Made by a program: the position numbers and the translations under genes. Below are positions 16,709-25,409 of a DNA stretch of 64,000 bases, one piece after another. The stretch comes from Butyricimonas synergistica DSM 23225 (GTDB taxonomy: Bacteria; Bacteroidota; Bacteroidia; Bacteroidales; Marinifilaceae), in contig NZ_KB903359.1 in assembly GCF_000379665.1 (NCBI RefSeq), positions 721,475-785,474 of the forward strand, given 5' to 3'. Position 1 is the stretch's first letter, and every line of letters starts with the position of its first letter. Below the pieces are notes generated by a model. The model saw only the letters and a program-made list of their open reading frames with translations. It had not been told where the DNA came from and made no database searches.

Positions 16709-17839
16709 ATGCAAGAAGATACTTTTTACCGCACACGCAGGAAATTGCACCAACACCCTGAATTATCCGGACAGGAGAGCAACACGGCTCGTTTCGTGGA
16801 AGAACAATTACAGGCGTTCGCCCCGACTAAAATCATCCGCCACGTGGGCGGACACGGTCTGCTGGCTGAATATTTCTTCTCGGAAGAAGGTCCTACCCTA
16901 CTTTTTCGGGCGGATATGGATGCCGTGGCAGTACAGGAGCCAAACGATCTTCCCTACCATTCACAGAACCCGGGAGTAGCCCACAAGTGCGGACACGACG
17001 GGCACACGACCATACTCTTGCGTTTCGCCAAAATGCTGCATGAACAACCGCTAAAACAAGGAAGGGTACTGTTACTTTTCCAACCGGCAGAAGAAAACGG
17101 AAGCGGTTCAAAAGCCGTACTGGATACCCACGTACTTGATTACTACACGATAGACAGAGTTTTCGCCTTGCATAATATTCCCGGCTTTAAATCCTCCGCT
17201 ATACTCTGCAAGAAAGGCAGTTTCACGTGTGCCGTCATTAGCGTGTCGATCGCCCTCACGGGCAAAACCTCACACGCCGCAGAACCCCAAAAAGGGATCA
17301 GCCCCATTCCCGCCACTTTACGCATCGTAGAGGAACTCCTGCAATGGAACAACACGGATATTCAATCCGATGACTATTTTCTTGCGACTATCGTGGAGAT
17401 TCACGCAGGAGAAGAAGCCTATGGCGTATCTGCCGGAAAAGGTGTCATCCGGGCAACACTACGGGCTAAGACCAATCATCAGTTGCACGAGTACGCTGAA
17501 AAATTAAAAAAACTGATTGCCTCCGCAAGTGAAAACACCCCGGGCTTACAACACGAGATCACGTGGCTGGAACCTTTCTTCGCCAATGAAAATGACGAGC
17601 AGACGGTCGGTATGATTAAAAATATTGCCCTTCGCGAAGGTTTTGATTACGTGGAAATAGAAACCCCCTTTAGCTGGGGCGAAGACTTCGGGCTGTTCAC
17701 CCAACAATACAAGGGAGCCATGTTCGGTCTGGGTGCTGGGGAAAATTGTGCCCCGCTTCACTCCCCGCAATACGATTTCCCGGATGAACTTATCGAAACC
17801 GGAGCAAAAATATTCTACTCCGTGGCATCCCGCTCGTAA
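16709..17839 (+). CDS. M20 family amidohydrolase (N-acyl amino acid / hippurate hydrolase type)
   Basis: A 376-residue metallopeptidase of family M20D that removes an acyl or aminoacyl group from amides in the cytosol. Metal-binding signatures are RADMDAVAVQE near residue 70, HKCGHDGHT near 93-101, QPAEENGSG near 125-135 with the catalytic Glu pair, and HNIPGF near 155. It lacks a signal peptide. The exact acyl substrate cannot be inferred. The coding end overlaps the convergent clostripain-like gene by 25 bases. A -7-like TAACTTCG lies at 16683-16690. Confidence 0.9.
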   Translation: MQEDTFYRTRRKLHQHPELSGQESNTARFVEEQLQAFAPTKIIRHVGGHGLLAEYFFSEEGPTLLFRADMDAVAVQEPNDLPYHSQNPGVAHKCGHDGHTTILLRFAKMLHEQPLKQGRVLLLFQPAEENGSGSKAVLDTHVLDYYTIDRVFALHNIPGFKSSAILCKKGSFTCAVISVSIALTGKTSHAAEPQKGISPIPATLRIVEELLQWNNTDIQSDDYFLATIVEIHAGEEAYGVSAGKGVIRATLRAKTNHQLHEYAEKLKKLIASASENTPGLQHEITWLEPFFANENDEQTVGMIKNIALREGFDYVEIETPFSWGEDFGLFTQQYKGAMFGLGAGENCAPLHSPQYDFPDELIETGAKIFYSVASRS

Positions 17840-19005
17840 ACTCCCGCCCACGGGAAATCCCAGTAAGCAGTGGTTTCGCTGTGCCAAAAATTCCGGGGGA
17901 TATAGGTAGCTATACCACTGAATTTTTCTTCCGGAATGGTTATATAGTAAAAAGGATTCGTCACGGCTTTATACAAAACGACCTTTTCTAACTGTTTCTT
18001 GTAAGCCGTATATAGAGAAGGTCTATCTTGAGTCATATATTTGATATACTCCCTTAAATCAAAAAAACGATCATACTTGGAATATCCCACTTTCGGGTAA
18101 TTATATACCACCGAAGCCTCTATTTTGGCTGCATCTGAAGCCTTCCCGCTTAATACTTCCCGTGTCAGATCATATAGATTTTCCAACTCTGCCATATTAA
18201 TCAAGGCAACCGAACCAAAACGATTTGCCGAACTATATGTATTATAAAACTCGTAATAGATCTTACATATATTTTCCAACTCTCCCTCTAATTGCATTTC
18301 ATTTCCCCAGAAATAAGACATTATATCACCATAAGGATACCCGACTATCGGCGTTTCCGTCGGGGAGGCAATAATATACTTCACTTTATCCCGGAACTCG
18401 TATAATGCCTCGACAGAGGACATCAGGCAGGCATCGAACAAGATAAAATCTAACCCGGAAGGCAATGCCTTCGCCATATCACGTATATCCATGCTCGAAG
18501 TAGAGGCATCCGCAAAACTTCTGCTAATTGAATTTTCCCAAAAAGAGGGGGACCTTGCCGCCCGTCCCGACAAAACCGGAGGAATCCACCCCGAAGCGTG
18601 CCCCCCGAAAATCATCCCGTAAGAGCGTGCCGGAAACAACGCCTGCATTTCTTGCACCACCTGCTTCAATGTTTCCGGGGATGCTGAATTCAAATCATCA
18701 TCATATGTTTTAAGCACTTCTTGCTCCGCCACCCCATTCTTCACTTTAAACGTCAGTAATTGAGGAGCGGCATTGTTAGCATCATAAAAAATAACAATAT
18801 TACCATCATAACCTTTTTTCCACCCCCCAGCCATATCCCGGATATTATTTTTCAGATAGCTGGAAATATTGCCATCCCCCTGTCCCACGAGGTAAACCAT
18901 CAATGTTCTCTCCTTCTCCGACTCTTCTTCATCTTTCTCACAAGACACCATGAAAAAGAATACAAAACACAAAATATATAGAATACGACTGTTTTTCATT
19001 GTCAT
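17815..19005 (-). CDS. clostripain-like (C11) cysteine peptidase lipoprotein
   Basis: A 396-residue envelope lipoprotein with lipobox FMVSC near residue 22. The catalytic pair of the C11/clostripain clan is visible: His in FGGHASGWIPP (about residue 135) and Cys in LFDACLMSSVEALYEF (about residue 185). C11 peptidases cleave after Arg or Lys and are frequent in gut Bacteroidetes. The start could be ATG 19005 or 18999; the signal peptide is the same. It lies alone between the convergent M20 gene and the Crp/Fnr regulator. Confidence 0.88.
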   Translation of the reverse strand: MTMKNSRILYILCFVFFFMVSCEKDEEESEKERTLMVYLVGQGDGNISSYLKNNIRDMAGGWKKGYDGNIVIFYDANNAAPQLLTFKVKNGVAEQEVLKTYDDDLNSASPETLKQVVQEMQALFPARSYGMIFGGHASGWIPPVLSGRAARSPSFWENSISRSFADASTSSMDIRDMAKALPSGLDFILFDACLMSSVEALYEFRDKVKYIIASPTETPIVGYPYGDIMSYFWGNEMQLEGELENICKIYYEFYNTYSSANRFGSVALINMAELENLYDLTREVLSGKASDAAKIEASVVYNYPKVGYSKYDRFFDLREYIKYMTQDRPSLYTAYKKQLEKVVLYKAVTNPFYYITIPEEKFSGIATYIPRNFWHSETTAYWDFPWAGVYERDATE

Positions 19006-19138
19006 TACAAATTAACCTTATTCATAAAGTATCGCAAGATACTAAAATTCTATCAAAAAACATACGCTTAAAACCACCTTATTGTTACAGTTGCAATAAT
19101 ATACACGCCATGACTCCGATTGTTTCATTTATAGAAAA

Positions 19139-19717
19139 TCACAAAACCATTTTTCCCCTGATCCGACTTAAATGCTCGGAGGTAATCCCAAGATAAGAAG
19201 CGATATACTGCAACTGCACCCGTTGGATGATACCGGGTTTCTCTTGCATCAAGTGCAAATAGCGTTCCGTGGCAGTCTCGGACAAATGGGAAATCAACCG
19301 TTGTTCTGTTCGCACGAACTCCCGTTCCAACAACTGCCTAGCCCAATTACATACCTCTATATCATGGCGGTAAAGTTCAAAGAGCCCCTGCCATTCCATC
19401 CGGTACAACACGGAATCTTCCAACAATTCCATCGTCTCATAGCCCTTTTCCCCGTAAACATACCCCCGGGCGGAAATAATAACATCGCCTTCCTGCCCGA
19501 ACCAAATCGTCACGTCATTTCCATCCCCCTCCGTGTAAGCACGTGCAATGCCTTGACCGAGGATATAAATATTCCTTTCCGGTTTATCCCGGTTAAACAA
19601 TATATGCCCCCTAGGGTAACGCACCTCTGTCACGAGAGGCAGCAACTGTTTGAGGATATTCCCCGGGAGAAAATGTTCAATTCCTGTCATCACGCTTACT
19701 TGTTTTATCGTTTCCAC
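19139..19717 (-). CDS. Crp/Fnr family transcriptional regulator
   Basis: A 192-residue regulator with an N-terminal cyclic-nucleotide-binding-like domain (YPRGHILFNRDKPERNIYIL, then FGQEGDVIISARGYVYGEKG) and a C-terminal winged HTH (VQLQYIASYLGITSEHLSRI). It lacks the N-terminal Cys cluster of oxygen-sensing FNR, so the ligand is unknown; Bacteroidetes have many such members. It is divergent from the SMR exporter gene. The region between them holds a perfect FNR-type half-site pair, suggesting that it controls the exporter and possibly itself. Confidence 0.88.
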   Translation of the reverse strand: METIKQVSVMTGIEHFLPGNILKQLLPLVTEVRYPRGHILFNRDKPERNIYILGQGIARAYTEGDGNDVTIWFGQEGDVIISARGYVYGEKGYETMELLEDSVLYRMEWQGLFELYRHDIEVCNWARQLLEREFVRTEQRLISHLSETATERYLHLMQEKPGIIQRVQLQYIASYLGITSEHLSRIRGKMVL

Positions 19718-19752
19718 AAAGATACACGAATGAATCGATACGACCTCATTAA

Positions 19753-19796
19753 TTGATAAATATCAACTATAAACGCCTTCCCCCGCCGTACCTTTG
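19753..19796 (+). promoter_or_regulatory. FNR-type operator and promoter of the SMR exporter gene
   Basis: TTGAT-AAAT-ATCAA (19753-19766) matches the FNR/CRP-type box TTGAT-N4-ATCAA. The -7 box TACCTTTG lies at 19789-19796. With a start of transcription near 19801, the box is centred close to -41.5, the classical class II activation position. The adjacent divergent Crp/Fnr gene is the obvious candidate regulator. Confidence 0.65.
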
Positions 19797-19822
19797 TTCC
19801 AATAACACTAACAACAACGATT

Positions 19823-20143
19823 ATGCCTTGGATTTTATTAGTTTGTGCCGGGCTATTGGAAATAGGCTGGCCTCTCGGTTTTAAATTAGCGGGTGTTTAC
19901 GAGAAACACTTTTACTTGTTCATAGCGCTTGCCGTGGTTTCCATGGGATTCAGCGGATACCTGTTGTACCTGGCTCAAAAAAGTATCCCCATAGGCACGG
20001 CATACGTGGTCTGGACAGGCATCGGAGCCGTGGGTACCGTATTACTCGGGATATTATTTTTCCACGACTCTGCAAGTATCCTGCGCCTTCTGTTCGTCAC
20101 GTTAATCCTCACGGGTGTCGTGGGCTTGAAATTAGTACACTAA
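19823..20143 (+). CDS. SMR family exporter, SugE/Gdx type
   Basis: A 106-residue four-helix small multidrug resistance protein. The essential membrane Glu sits in LLEIGWPLGFKL (about residue 13), and the WPLGFKLA segment matches the SugE/Gdx subgroup, which exports guanidinium rather than broad cations. Helix 3 has IGTAYVVWTGIGAVGTVLLG, the family signature. It probably works as an antiparallel dimer or with a partner encoded elsewhere. It is controlled from the divergent region that holds an FNR-type box, and ends 5 bases from the convergent U32 gene with no hairpin in between. Confidence 0.88.
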   Translation: MPWILLVCAGLLEIGWPLGFKLAGVYEKHFYLFIALAVVSMGFSGYLLYLAQKSIPIGTAYVVWTGIGAVGTVLLGILFFHDSASILRLLFVTLILTGVVGLKLVH

Positions 20144-20148
20144 ACCCG

Positions 20149-21957
20149 TTACAACGAGATCACCTTCATAAAACAACGTTCACAATCAAACTCGAGCCGG
20201 AATCTGCCCAAGTTGTTGGAGAGGTACAGGGGAAACCTCAAAGCCTTATCCTTACCCGACTTGCGGCACATTCCCAACTCGAACAACAAGCAGTAGCGTG
20301 TCGTCATCACCTCTTTGCCCGAACGGTTTTTCCCTACCTCAAAACCATCCTCCGGCGTGTCAGTCCCATGCTCCCGGTAAAATTCCGAGGAAAGTTGGTT
20401 GACCACGTTCAATCGCCAATCCGGTTGTCCGACGTACAAAGCGTCCCCGTTCAAAGGAGATTGCACCCAGCGTTCCCGCTGCTTCTCCCGTTCTTCGGTC
20501 AGTAAATCCAACAAACGCCCCCGATACGTGTTTACTACTGAGGACGGGACAAAAAGTATCGTATCCCCGAGATATTCTACCGGGCAACAATCATAATGCG
20601 TATTCCCGCTCTTGCCTAATTGCCCGACAACGCGTTCCGCTTGATTCGGGTTGGTCGCTTCCTCGAACGACTCCTCACTTTTCAGTGTCACGGAAATACC
20701 CGCCTCGTCTGTCGCCACAAATACAAGATGATTATTCTTCGTGTACACATCAATTTTCACTTTAATATTACGGGCAGAAACAGCTTTAGACAAACGAGTT
20801 ACAAACTCGTGATCGTAATTCCTGTACAAGATAGTACCCGGTGCGACATTCACCTTTTCATTACACGTCAACCGACCACCTTCCGCCGTGTTCACCTTTA
20901 TTCCCCGCAATTCTCTCCCATCAAAATAACACAACCCGTCAGCGTTGTGTATCGTTTCCAAAGGTTCTACCGATAGCACATTCCCCCGAACTTGTTTCAC
21001 CACGGCTACCTTTTTCCCCATGGATTTCGGGCTATCCATGTTCACCATTCCGGCCTTCCGCCCTTTGACAAAATAATCCGTGTACCCCCGGTTGAAACTC
21101 CTTTCCGGGTCAGCCTCAAATCCCACTCTCGAATACCCGTTACCCACACGGGACATCCCCTCCCGACGGGCTACAATCTCGTCCAAACGGGAAGAATAAT
21201 AATTCGTGACATTCGCCACATAATCCGCCTCTTTCAAGCGCCCCTCTATCTTAAACGAATCGATTCCAATATCCACTAAATCACTCAGATAAGCGGATAA
21301 ATTTAAATCTTTCAATGAAAGCACATACTTATCCTTCACCAACACTTTCCCATCACTGTCTTCCACCGTCCACCGCATCCGGCAAGCTTGGGCACACTCG
21401 CCCCGGTTAGCAGACCTTCCTGTCAGATAACAAGACATATAACATTGTCCGCTTAAACTAACACACAAGGCGCCATGCACAAAATATTCCAACTCCGCCT
21501 TCACCTCTCGCCGAATCGTTTTCAACTGTTCCAACGAAAGCTCCCTTGCCAACACGATACGCTGGAATCCCAACCGATCGAGAAACTTGATTCTTTCCAA
21601 ATCGTAATTATGCATTTGCGTGCTGGCGTGCAAGGCAATAGGCGGTATATCCAGTTTCAGTATTGCCGGATCTTGCACGATGATAGCATCCACCTCTATC
21701 CGGTACAGATCACGAATCAAACGTTCCACTTCCGCCAGCTCGTTATCATAGAGTATCGTGTTCAACGTCACGAACACCCTGCAATAGAAACGATGAGCGT
21801 ACCGTACCACCCGTTCTATCTCTTCCAAAGAATTGCCAACCGCTTGCCGTGCTCCAAAAGCAGGTCCGCCGATATACACGGCATCCGCCCCGTTATTGAT
21901 CGCGGCAATCGCCACGTCGGCATTTTTCGCCGGAGAAAGTAGTTCCAATTTTCTCAT
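20149..21957 (-). CDS. U32 family peptidase / RlhA-YegQ type protein
   Basis: A 602-residue member of family U32. The N-terminus MRKLELLSPAKNADVAIAAI with GADAVYIGGPAFGAR is the family start, and the signature region ELEYFVHGALCVSLSGQCYM followed by CYLTGRSANRGECAQACR carries the cysteines thought to bind an iron-sulfur cluster. Related enzymes act in prephenate-dependent 23S rRNA or tRNA hydroxylation, so 'peptidase' may be a misnomer. Its ATG overlaps the bioD stop (ATGA), which places it as the last gene of the biotin operon, apparently translationally coupled. Confidence 0.88.
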   Translation of the reverse strand: MRKLELLSPAKNADVAIAAINNGADAVYIGGPAFGARQAVGNSLEEIERVVRYAHRFYCRVFVTLNTILYDNELAEVERLIRDLYRIEVDAIIVQDPAILKLDIPPIALHASTQMHNYDLERIKFLDRLGFQRIVLARELSLEQLKTIRREVKAELEYFVHGALCVSLSGQCYMSCYLTGRSANRGECAQACRMRWTVEDSDGKVLVKDKYVLSLKDLNLSAYLSDLVDIGIDSFKIEGRLKEADYVANVTNYYSSRLDEIVARREGMSRVGNGYSRVGFEADPERSFNRGYTDYFVKGRKAGMVNMDSPKSMGKKVAVVKQVRGNVLSVEPLETIHNADGLCYFDGRELRGIKVNTAEGGRLTCNEKVNVAPGTILYRNYDHEFVTRLSKAVSARNIKVKIDVYTKNNHLVFVATDEAGISVTLKSEESFEEATNPNQAERVVGQLGKSGNTHYDCCPVEYLGDTILFVPSSVVNTYRGRLLDLLTEEREKQRERWVQSPLNGDALYVGQPDWRLNVVNQLSSEFYREHGTDTPEDGFEVGKNRSGKEVMTTRYCLLFELGMCRKSGKDKALRFPLYLSNNLGRFRLEFDCERCFMKVISL

Positions 21958-22634
21958 TTTCTTCCCTCCAAGACACTAACATCCACGTCCGGGTAATCCG
22001 TCCCATGTACCACGGGAACTTCAATCAATGCCGTCATCGGAAAATGCTCTTTCAAATATTGCCTGAATATCGTGATCGAATCATTCGTGATCCATTCGCT
22101 GTCATTCGGGAAACGATTGTACACCAGACAAGCCAACTCAATTCCCCGTGCCCGACACAATTCAAGACTCATCAATGTATGATTAATACTCCCTAATTTA
22201 GAAGAAGTTACCAATATCAACGGAAGTTTTTGTTCACACACGTAATCTATCGTGAAATAGTCACGGGTCACGGGTACGTACAATCCCCCAGCACCCTCCA
22301 ACAACACGACATCATACATCATTTCCAACTTCCTAGAGGCTCCTGTGATCCGCCTCATATCGAGTGTCACCTTATCAATCTCTGCCGCCAAATGCGGAGA
22401 AGCCGGATAAGTCATCACGTAAGGACAAGTCGTCCCGTCCTCGTCTACCACCCGCGGCTCGATCCCCATGATCTCCCGATGTTTCAATATATCTTCCGAT
22501 ATACCCCGGCATCCAGTCTGAATAAACTTTTGGGTAATCACGTTTACCCCTTTCCGCTTCAAAGAGCGAGCCAGTAACCCGGTTACCACCGACTTCCCGG
22601 CATCTGTATCTATTCCACTAACAAAATAAACCAT
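21954..22634 (-). CDS. bioD: dethiobiotin synthetase
   Basis: A 226-residue ATP-dependent carboxylase closing the ureido ring of dethiobiotin from 7,8-diaminopelargonate and CO2. The P-loop GIDTDAGKSVVTG lies at residues 6-18, and LLEGAGGLYVPVT near residue 105-118 is the family's second motif. I chose ATG 22634 (MVYFVSGIDTDAGKS); a longer frame to 22670 would overlap bioC by 29 bases. It lies 7 bases after the bioC stop and overlaps the U32 start by four bases. Confidence 0.93.
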   Translation of the reverse strand: MVYFVSGIDTDAGKSVVTGLLARSLKRKGVNVITQKFIQTGCRGISEDILKHREIMGIEPRVVDEDGTTCPYVMTYPASPHLAAEIDKVTLDMRRITGASRKLEMMYDVVLLEGAGGLYVPVTRDYFTIDYVCEQKLPLILVTSSKLGSINHTLMSLELCRARGIELACLVYNRFPNDSEWITNDSITIFRQYLKEHFPMTALIEVPVVHGTDYPDVDVSVLEGRK

Positions 22635-22641
22635 TCTAATT

Positions 22642-23454
22642 TTAGATTTCAATTTTAGATTTCTCCCCACTTGCCAATGCTTCTTTTATTTTCAATTGTT
22701 TCCTCCTGCACACGAAATAAAGCGGATGATACGTTAAAGGTACTTTACCTCCTGTTGCAAAACGGGCATTATAGTCGCCAATAAAAGCATTTACCCGTCC
22801 TTTCGTCCACACGGAATGATCTGCCGACACATTCACGCCCGTTCTCTTCAAGTGCTGCAATACCAACAAAGGATTATCAAATTCCAACACGTGGAATTCT
22901 TCTTCCATCCACTCCACATCAAAACAAGAATTCAACAACTCCCGCAACTCCTCTTTCGTGCGATACGCCAAACCGCCACCAGTAGTTTCTCGAATTTCAC
23001 GTAAATTATGCTTCCCAAAAGAACTAAATACCATGCAACCATCTTCATTCAAGCTATCCGCGAACTTTCTAAAAGTTGCAACCGGATCAGTAAACCACTG
23101 GAAGGTTGAAGCCGAAACCACAAGATCATATCTCCCGGGAAGTTCAACCCGTTCTATATCGCCCGCGAAACAACATTCCTTCGGAATCCCGTTGGCAACA
23201 GCCGCCCTATAACACAAATCCTCCACCAAATCATTCACGTGCAACTCACTATCCGGGAAAGCCTTCCTCAACAATGCGGTCAACAATCCCGTTCCGCATC
23301 CCACTTCCAAAATCTTCCGGGGCTTATGCCTCAACGCCTTCGTCGCCATAGGGCACAATCGCTCGACAACAACCTTCTGTACCCGGGCATTCTCATCATA
23401 ACTCCCCATGCTCCGCCGGAAATGCTTCCGTACTTTCTCCTTGTTTATCTCCAT
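22642..23454 (-). CDS. bioC: malonyl-[acyl-carrier-protein] O-methyltransferase
   Basis: A 270-residue SAM-dependent methyltransferase that caps malonyl-ACP as the methyl ester to start pimelate synthesis. Motif I is ILEVGCGTGLLTALL (about residues 47-61), and ASTFQWF near 117-123 is a BioC landmark. The N-terminal HFRRSMGSYDENARVQKVV is also typical of BioC. It sits between bioG and bioD with gaps of 4 and 7 bases. The methyl ester is removed by the pimeloyl-ACP esterase, here encoded by the adjacent bioG. Confidence 0.92.
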   Translation of the reverse strand: MEINKEKVRKHFRRSMGSYDENARVQKVVVERLCPMATKALRHKPRKILEVGCGTGLLTALLRKAFPDSELHVNDLVEDLCYRAAVANGIPKECCFAGDIERVELPGRYDLVVSASTFQWFTDPVATFRKFADSLNEDGCMVFSSFGKHNLREIRETTGGGLAYRTKEELRELLNSCFDVEWMEEEFHVLEFDNPLLVLQHLKRTGVNVSADHSVWTKGRVNAFIGDYNARFATGGKVPLTYHPLYFVCRRKQLKIKEALASGEKSKIEI

Positions 23455-23458
23455 AATT

Positions 23459-24103
23459 CTATATTATCTCCCAGTTATCCAACACGTAAAACGGATAATG
23501 CCCCCCTTCCAGATTCACCACCTCACATCTTCCATTCCACCAGTTTCGTTGGTTTTCCGCCGGAAAAATGACATCTCCGGCAAACACGTAAGCTTTATTC
23601 CACCGTATTTCCGGTCTTATAAGCCCCGATTGTTCCCGGATAACCCGTAACTCCTCCACCTGCTCGTTCAACTCTCTACGAGGCTTATTTGCCTCGAATT
23701 TCACCATTTCTTCTTTCCCGGCAAGCATCCGTGCAAAAAACTTATTCCTTCCCCGCTCATCCATACCCCGTTCCGTCAGTAGATAAACCTTCAGTTGAAT
23801 CCCGTAACACTCGTCCACGGGACGTTCCGTTCCATTAATCGCTACCCGGTAATCCACGTGAAGCGCCCAACGGCTCAATAACACCGATGCCGCCCATACT
23901 CCCATAGACCATGCCACCACCCGCACTTCCTCGTATCCCTCTGTTCGTGGAGCTTCTTCCCCCGCTATATCCCGATAATCATAGAACATCAACACGTCAC
24001 CCGTTCCTGCCAAATGTTGCACGGCACGTTCGTCCATACCCCACCCGTTGAAAAATAAAGTCAAGCACCGTCCCCCTTCTTTGGCAATCCACTCTCTTCG
24101 CAT
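23459..24103 (-). CDS. bioG: pimeloyl-ACP methyl ester esterase, BioG type (DUF452)
   Basis: A 214-residue alpha/beta hydrolase of the BioG/DUF452 family, which replaces BioH in removing the methyl group from pimeloyl-ACP methyl ester. Seen are LFFNGWGMDERAVQHL near the start and the nucleophile elbow VAWSMGVWAASVL (Ser about residue 76). I chose ATG 24103 (MRREWIAKEGG), 20 bases after the bioF stop; the earlier ATG at 24157 would lie inside bioF. A 12-base word (GCTAAAGGC followed by A-rich bases on the coding strand) precedes both this start and that of bioF. Confidence 0.88.
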   Translation of the reverse strand: MRREWIAKEGGRCLTLFFNGWGMDERAVQHLAGTGDVLMFYDYRDIAGEEAPRTEGYEEVRVVAWSMGVWAASVLLSRWALHVDYRVAINGTERPVDECYGIQLKVYLLTERGMDERGRNKFFARMLAGKEEMVKFEANKPRRELNEQVEELRVIREQSGLIRPEIRWNKAYVFAGDVIFPAENQRNWWNGRCEVVNLEGGHYPFYVLDNWEII

Positions 24104-24123
24104 AATTTTTGCCTTTAGCAAAT

Positions 24124-25281
24124 TTATAAACTCACTTCTATCAACTCCATCAAACAATCGTAATCTTCTTCCGGTATCGCGGCATTTAACGAGAAACGGA
24201 TACGCGCCTCGTTCTTGGGCACCGTCGGGTATCTCACGGGAAGTACAAAGAAACCATTATCCTGAAACAATTCAGACATATAAACACTATTCTCGTTCGA
24301 CCCGCACAGGAAAGGCACTATATGCGAGTTTCCCCGTGTTTCGAATCCCCGTTCCTTCAATGTAGCCCGCAAACGCTCTGCAATTTCAGTCAATTTCAAA
24401 CGGAAAGGGAAAAAGTCCGGCATCCGGTTCAGCACAAAACGTGTCCATGCCACATTCACCGGGGGCAATGCCGTTGTGAAAATCAAACTCCGCTGCGTGT
24501 TGACCAGGTAATCCCGGAAAAGTTCGTCACAAACCACGAAAGCTCCATAAGAGGCGAACGCTTTCCCGAAAGTACCCACGATAAAATCAATATCATCAAC
24601 ACATCCTTGTTCCTCGCAACACCCCAATCCATTCGTGCCCCGCACTCCCACGGCATGAGCCTCGTCGACATACAGGAAAGCATCGTACTCCTTCTTCAAG
24701 TCGCACAACTCCTGCAAATCCGCCACGTCTCCATCCATGCTGAATATCGATTCCGTCACGATAAACACGTTCTCGTATTCTTCCCGGTGATTGAACAGAA
24801 TCTCCCGCAAGTGATCGTAATCCAAGTGGCGGTAACGCAACATCTCTGCCTCACTCAAACGCAAACCGTCGATAATACTCGCGTGCACCAATTTATCCGC
24901 CACGATCAAATCCCGCTTCCCTGCCAACGCCGGCAGTATCCCGATATTCGCGTGATACCCCGAATTGAGCACTAACGCGGCCTCCTTTCCGTACAAATCC
25001 TTCAAATCATCCTCCAACAGCGTGTAATACTCGTGATTTCCCGACAACAACCGGGAAGACACGGCACTGAAACTTAATAATTTCATATCCGTTTCCTTCC
25101 GGAATTCCTCGTATAATGTCGGATTGGAAGACAATCCCAGGTAATCATTCGACGAAAGATTCAACATCTCCCGATCGTTATAATGAATCAGAAAACCGTT
25201 ATGCTGCACCTCCCGCAACATCCGGTAATTCCCAAATTCCTTGATTTTATCTAACTTATTACTATATCGTTCTCTATTCAT
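24124..25281 (-). CDS. bioF: 8-amino-7-oxononanoate synthase
   Basis: A 385-residue PLP enzyme condensing pimeloyl-ACP with alanine. Landmarks: SSNDYLGLSSNP near residue 42, LNSGYHANIGIL near 104, VDEAHAVGVRG near 205, and the PLP-lysine motif VGTFGKAFASYGAF near 235. ATG 25281 (MNRERYSNKLDK) is the best start; an open extension to 25347 runs through a repeat element. The preceding bioA gene ends 128 bases upstream, and that gap holds a REP-like hairpin, so bioF may partly depend on transcription through it. Confidence 0.93.
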   Translation of the reverse strand: MNRERYSNKLDKIKEFGNYRMLREVQHNGFLIHYNDREMLNLSSNDYLGLSSNPTLYEEFRKETDMKLLSFSAVSSRLLSGNHEYYTLLEDDLKDLYGKEAALVLNSGYHANIGILPALAGKRDLIVADKLVHASIIDGLRLSEAEMLRYRHLDYDHLREILFNHREEYENVFIVTESIFSMDGDVADLQELCDLKKEYDAFLYVDEAHAVGVRGTNGLGCCEEQGCVDDIDFIVGTFGKAFASYGAFVVCDELFRDYLVNTQRSLIFTTALPPVNVAWTRFVLNRMPDFFPFRLKLTEIAERLRATLKERGFETRGNSHIVPFLCGSNENSVYMSELFQDNGFFVLPVRYPTVPKNEARIRFSLNAAIPEEDYDCLMELIEVSL

Positions 25282-25345
25282 GTTTTTCGCCTTTAGCAAA
25301 ATTACCAAGCTAAAATACTCACCACCTTTGGCAAGAGTCTTCTGC

Positions 25346-25390
25346 ATCTCCTCTGTTTATAGAGGAGGTGTCAGCAAAGCTGATGGAGAA
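25346..25390. repeat. REP-like palindromic repeat between bioA and bioF
   Basis: CTCCTCT (25348-25354) pairs with AGAGGAG (25361-25367), followed by TCAGC-AAA-GCTGA (25371-25383) and TGGAG. This matches, from memory, a short dispersed palindromic element of many Bacteroidetes genomes (CTCCCC…GGGGAG-GTGTCAGC…GCTGAC-GGAG). It may also stabilise or attenuate the operon transcript. Confidence 0.55.
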
Positions 25391-25409
25391 ATTCATTTTC
25401 AATTGTAAA

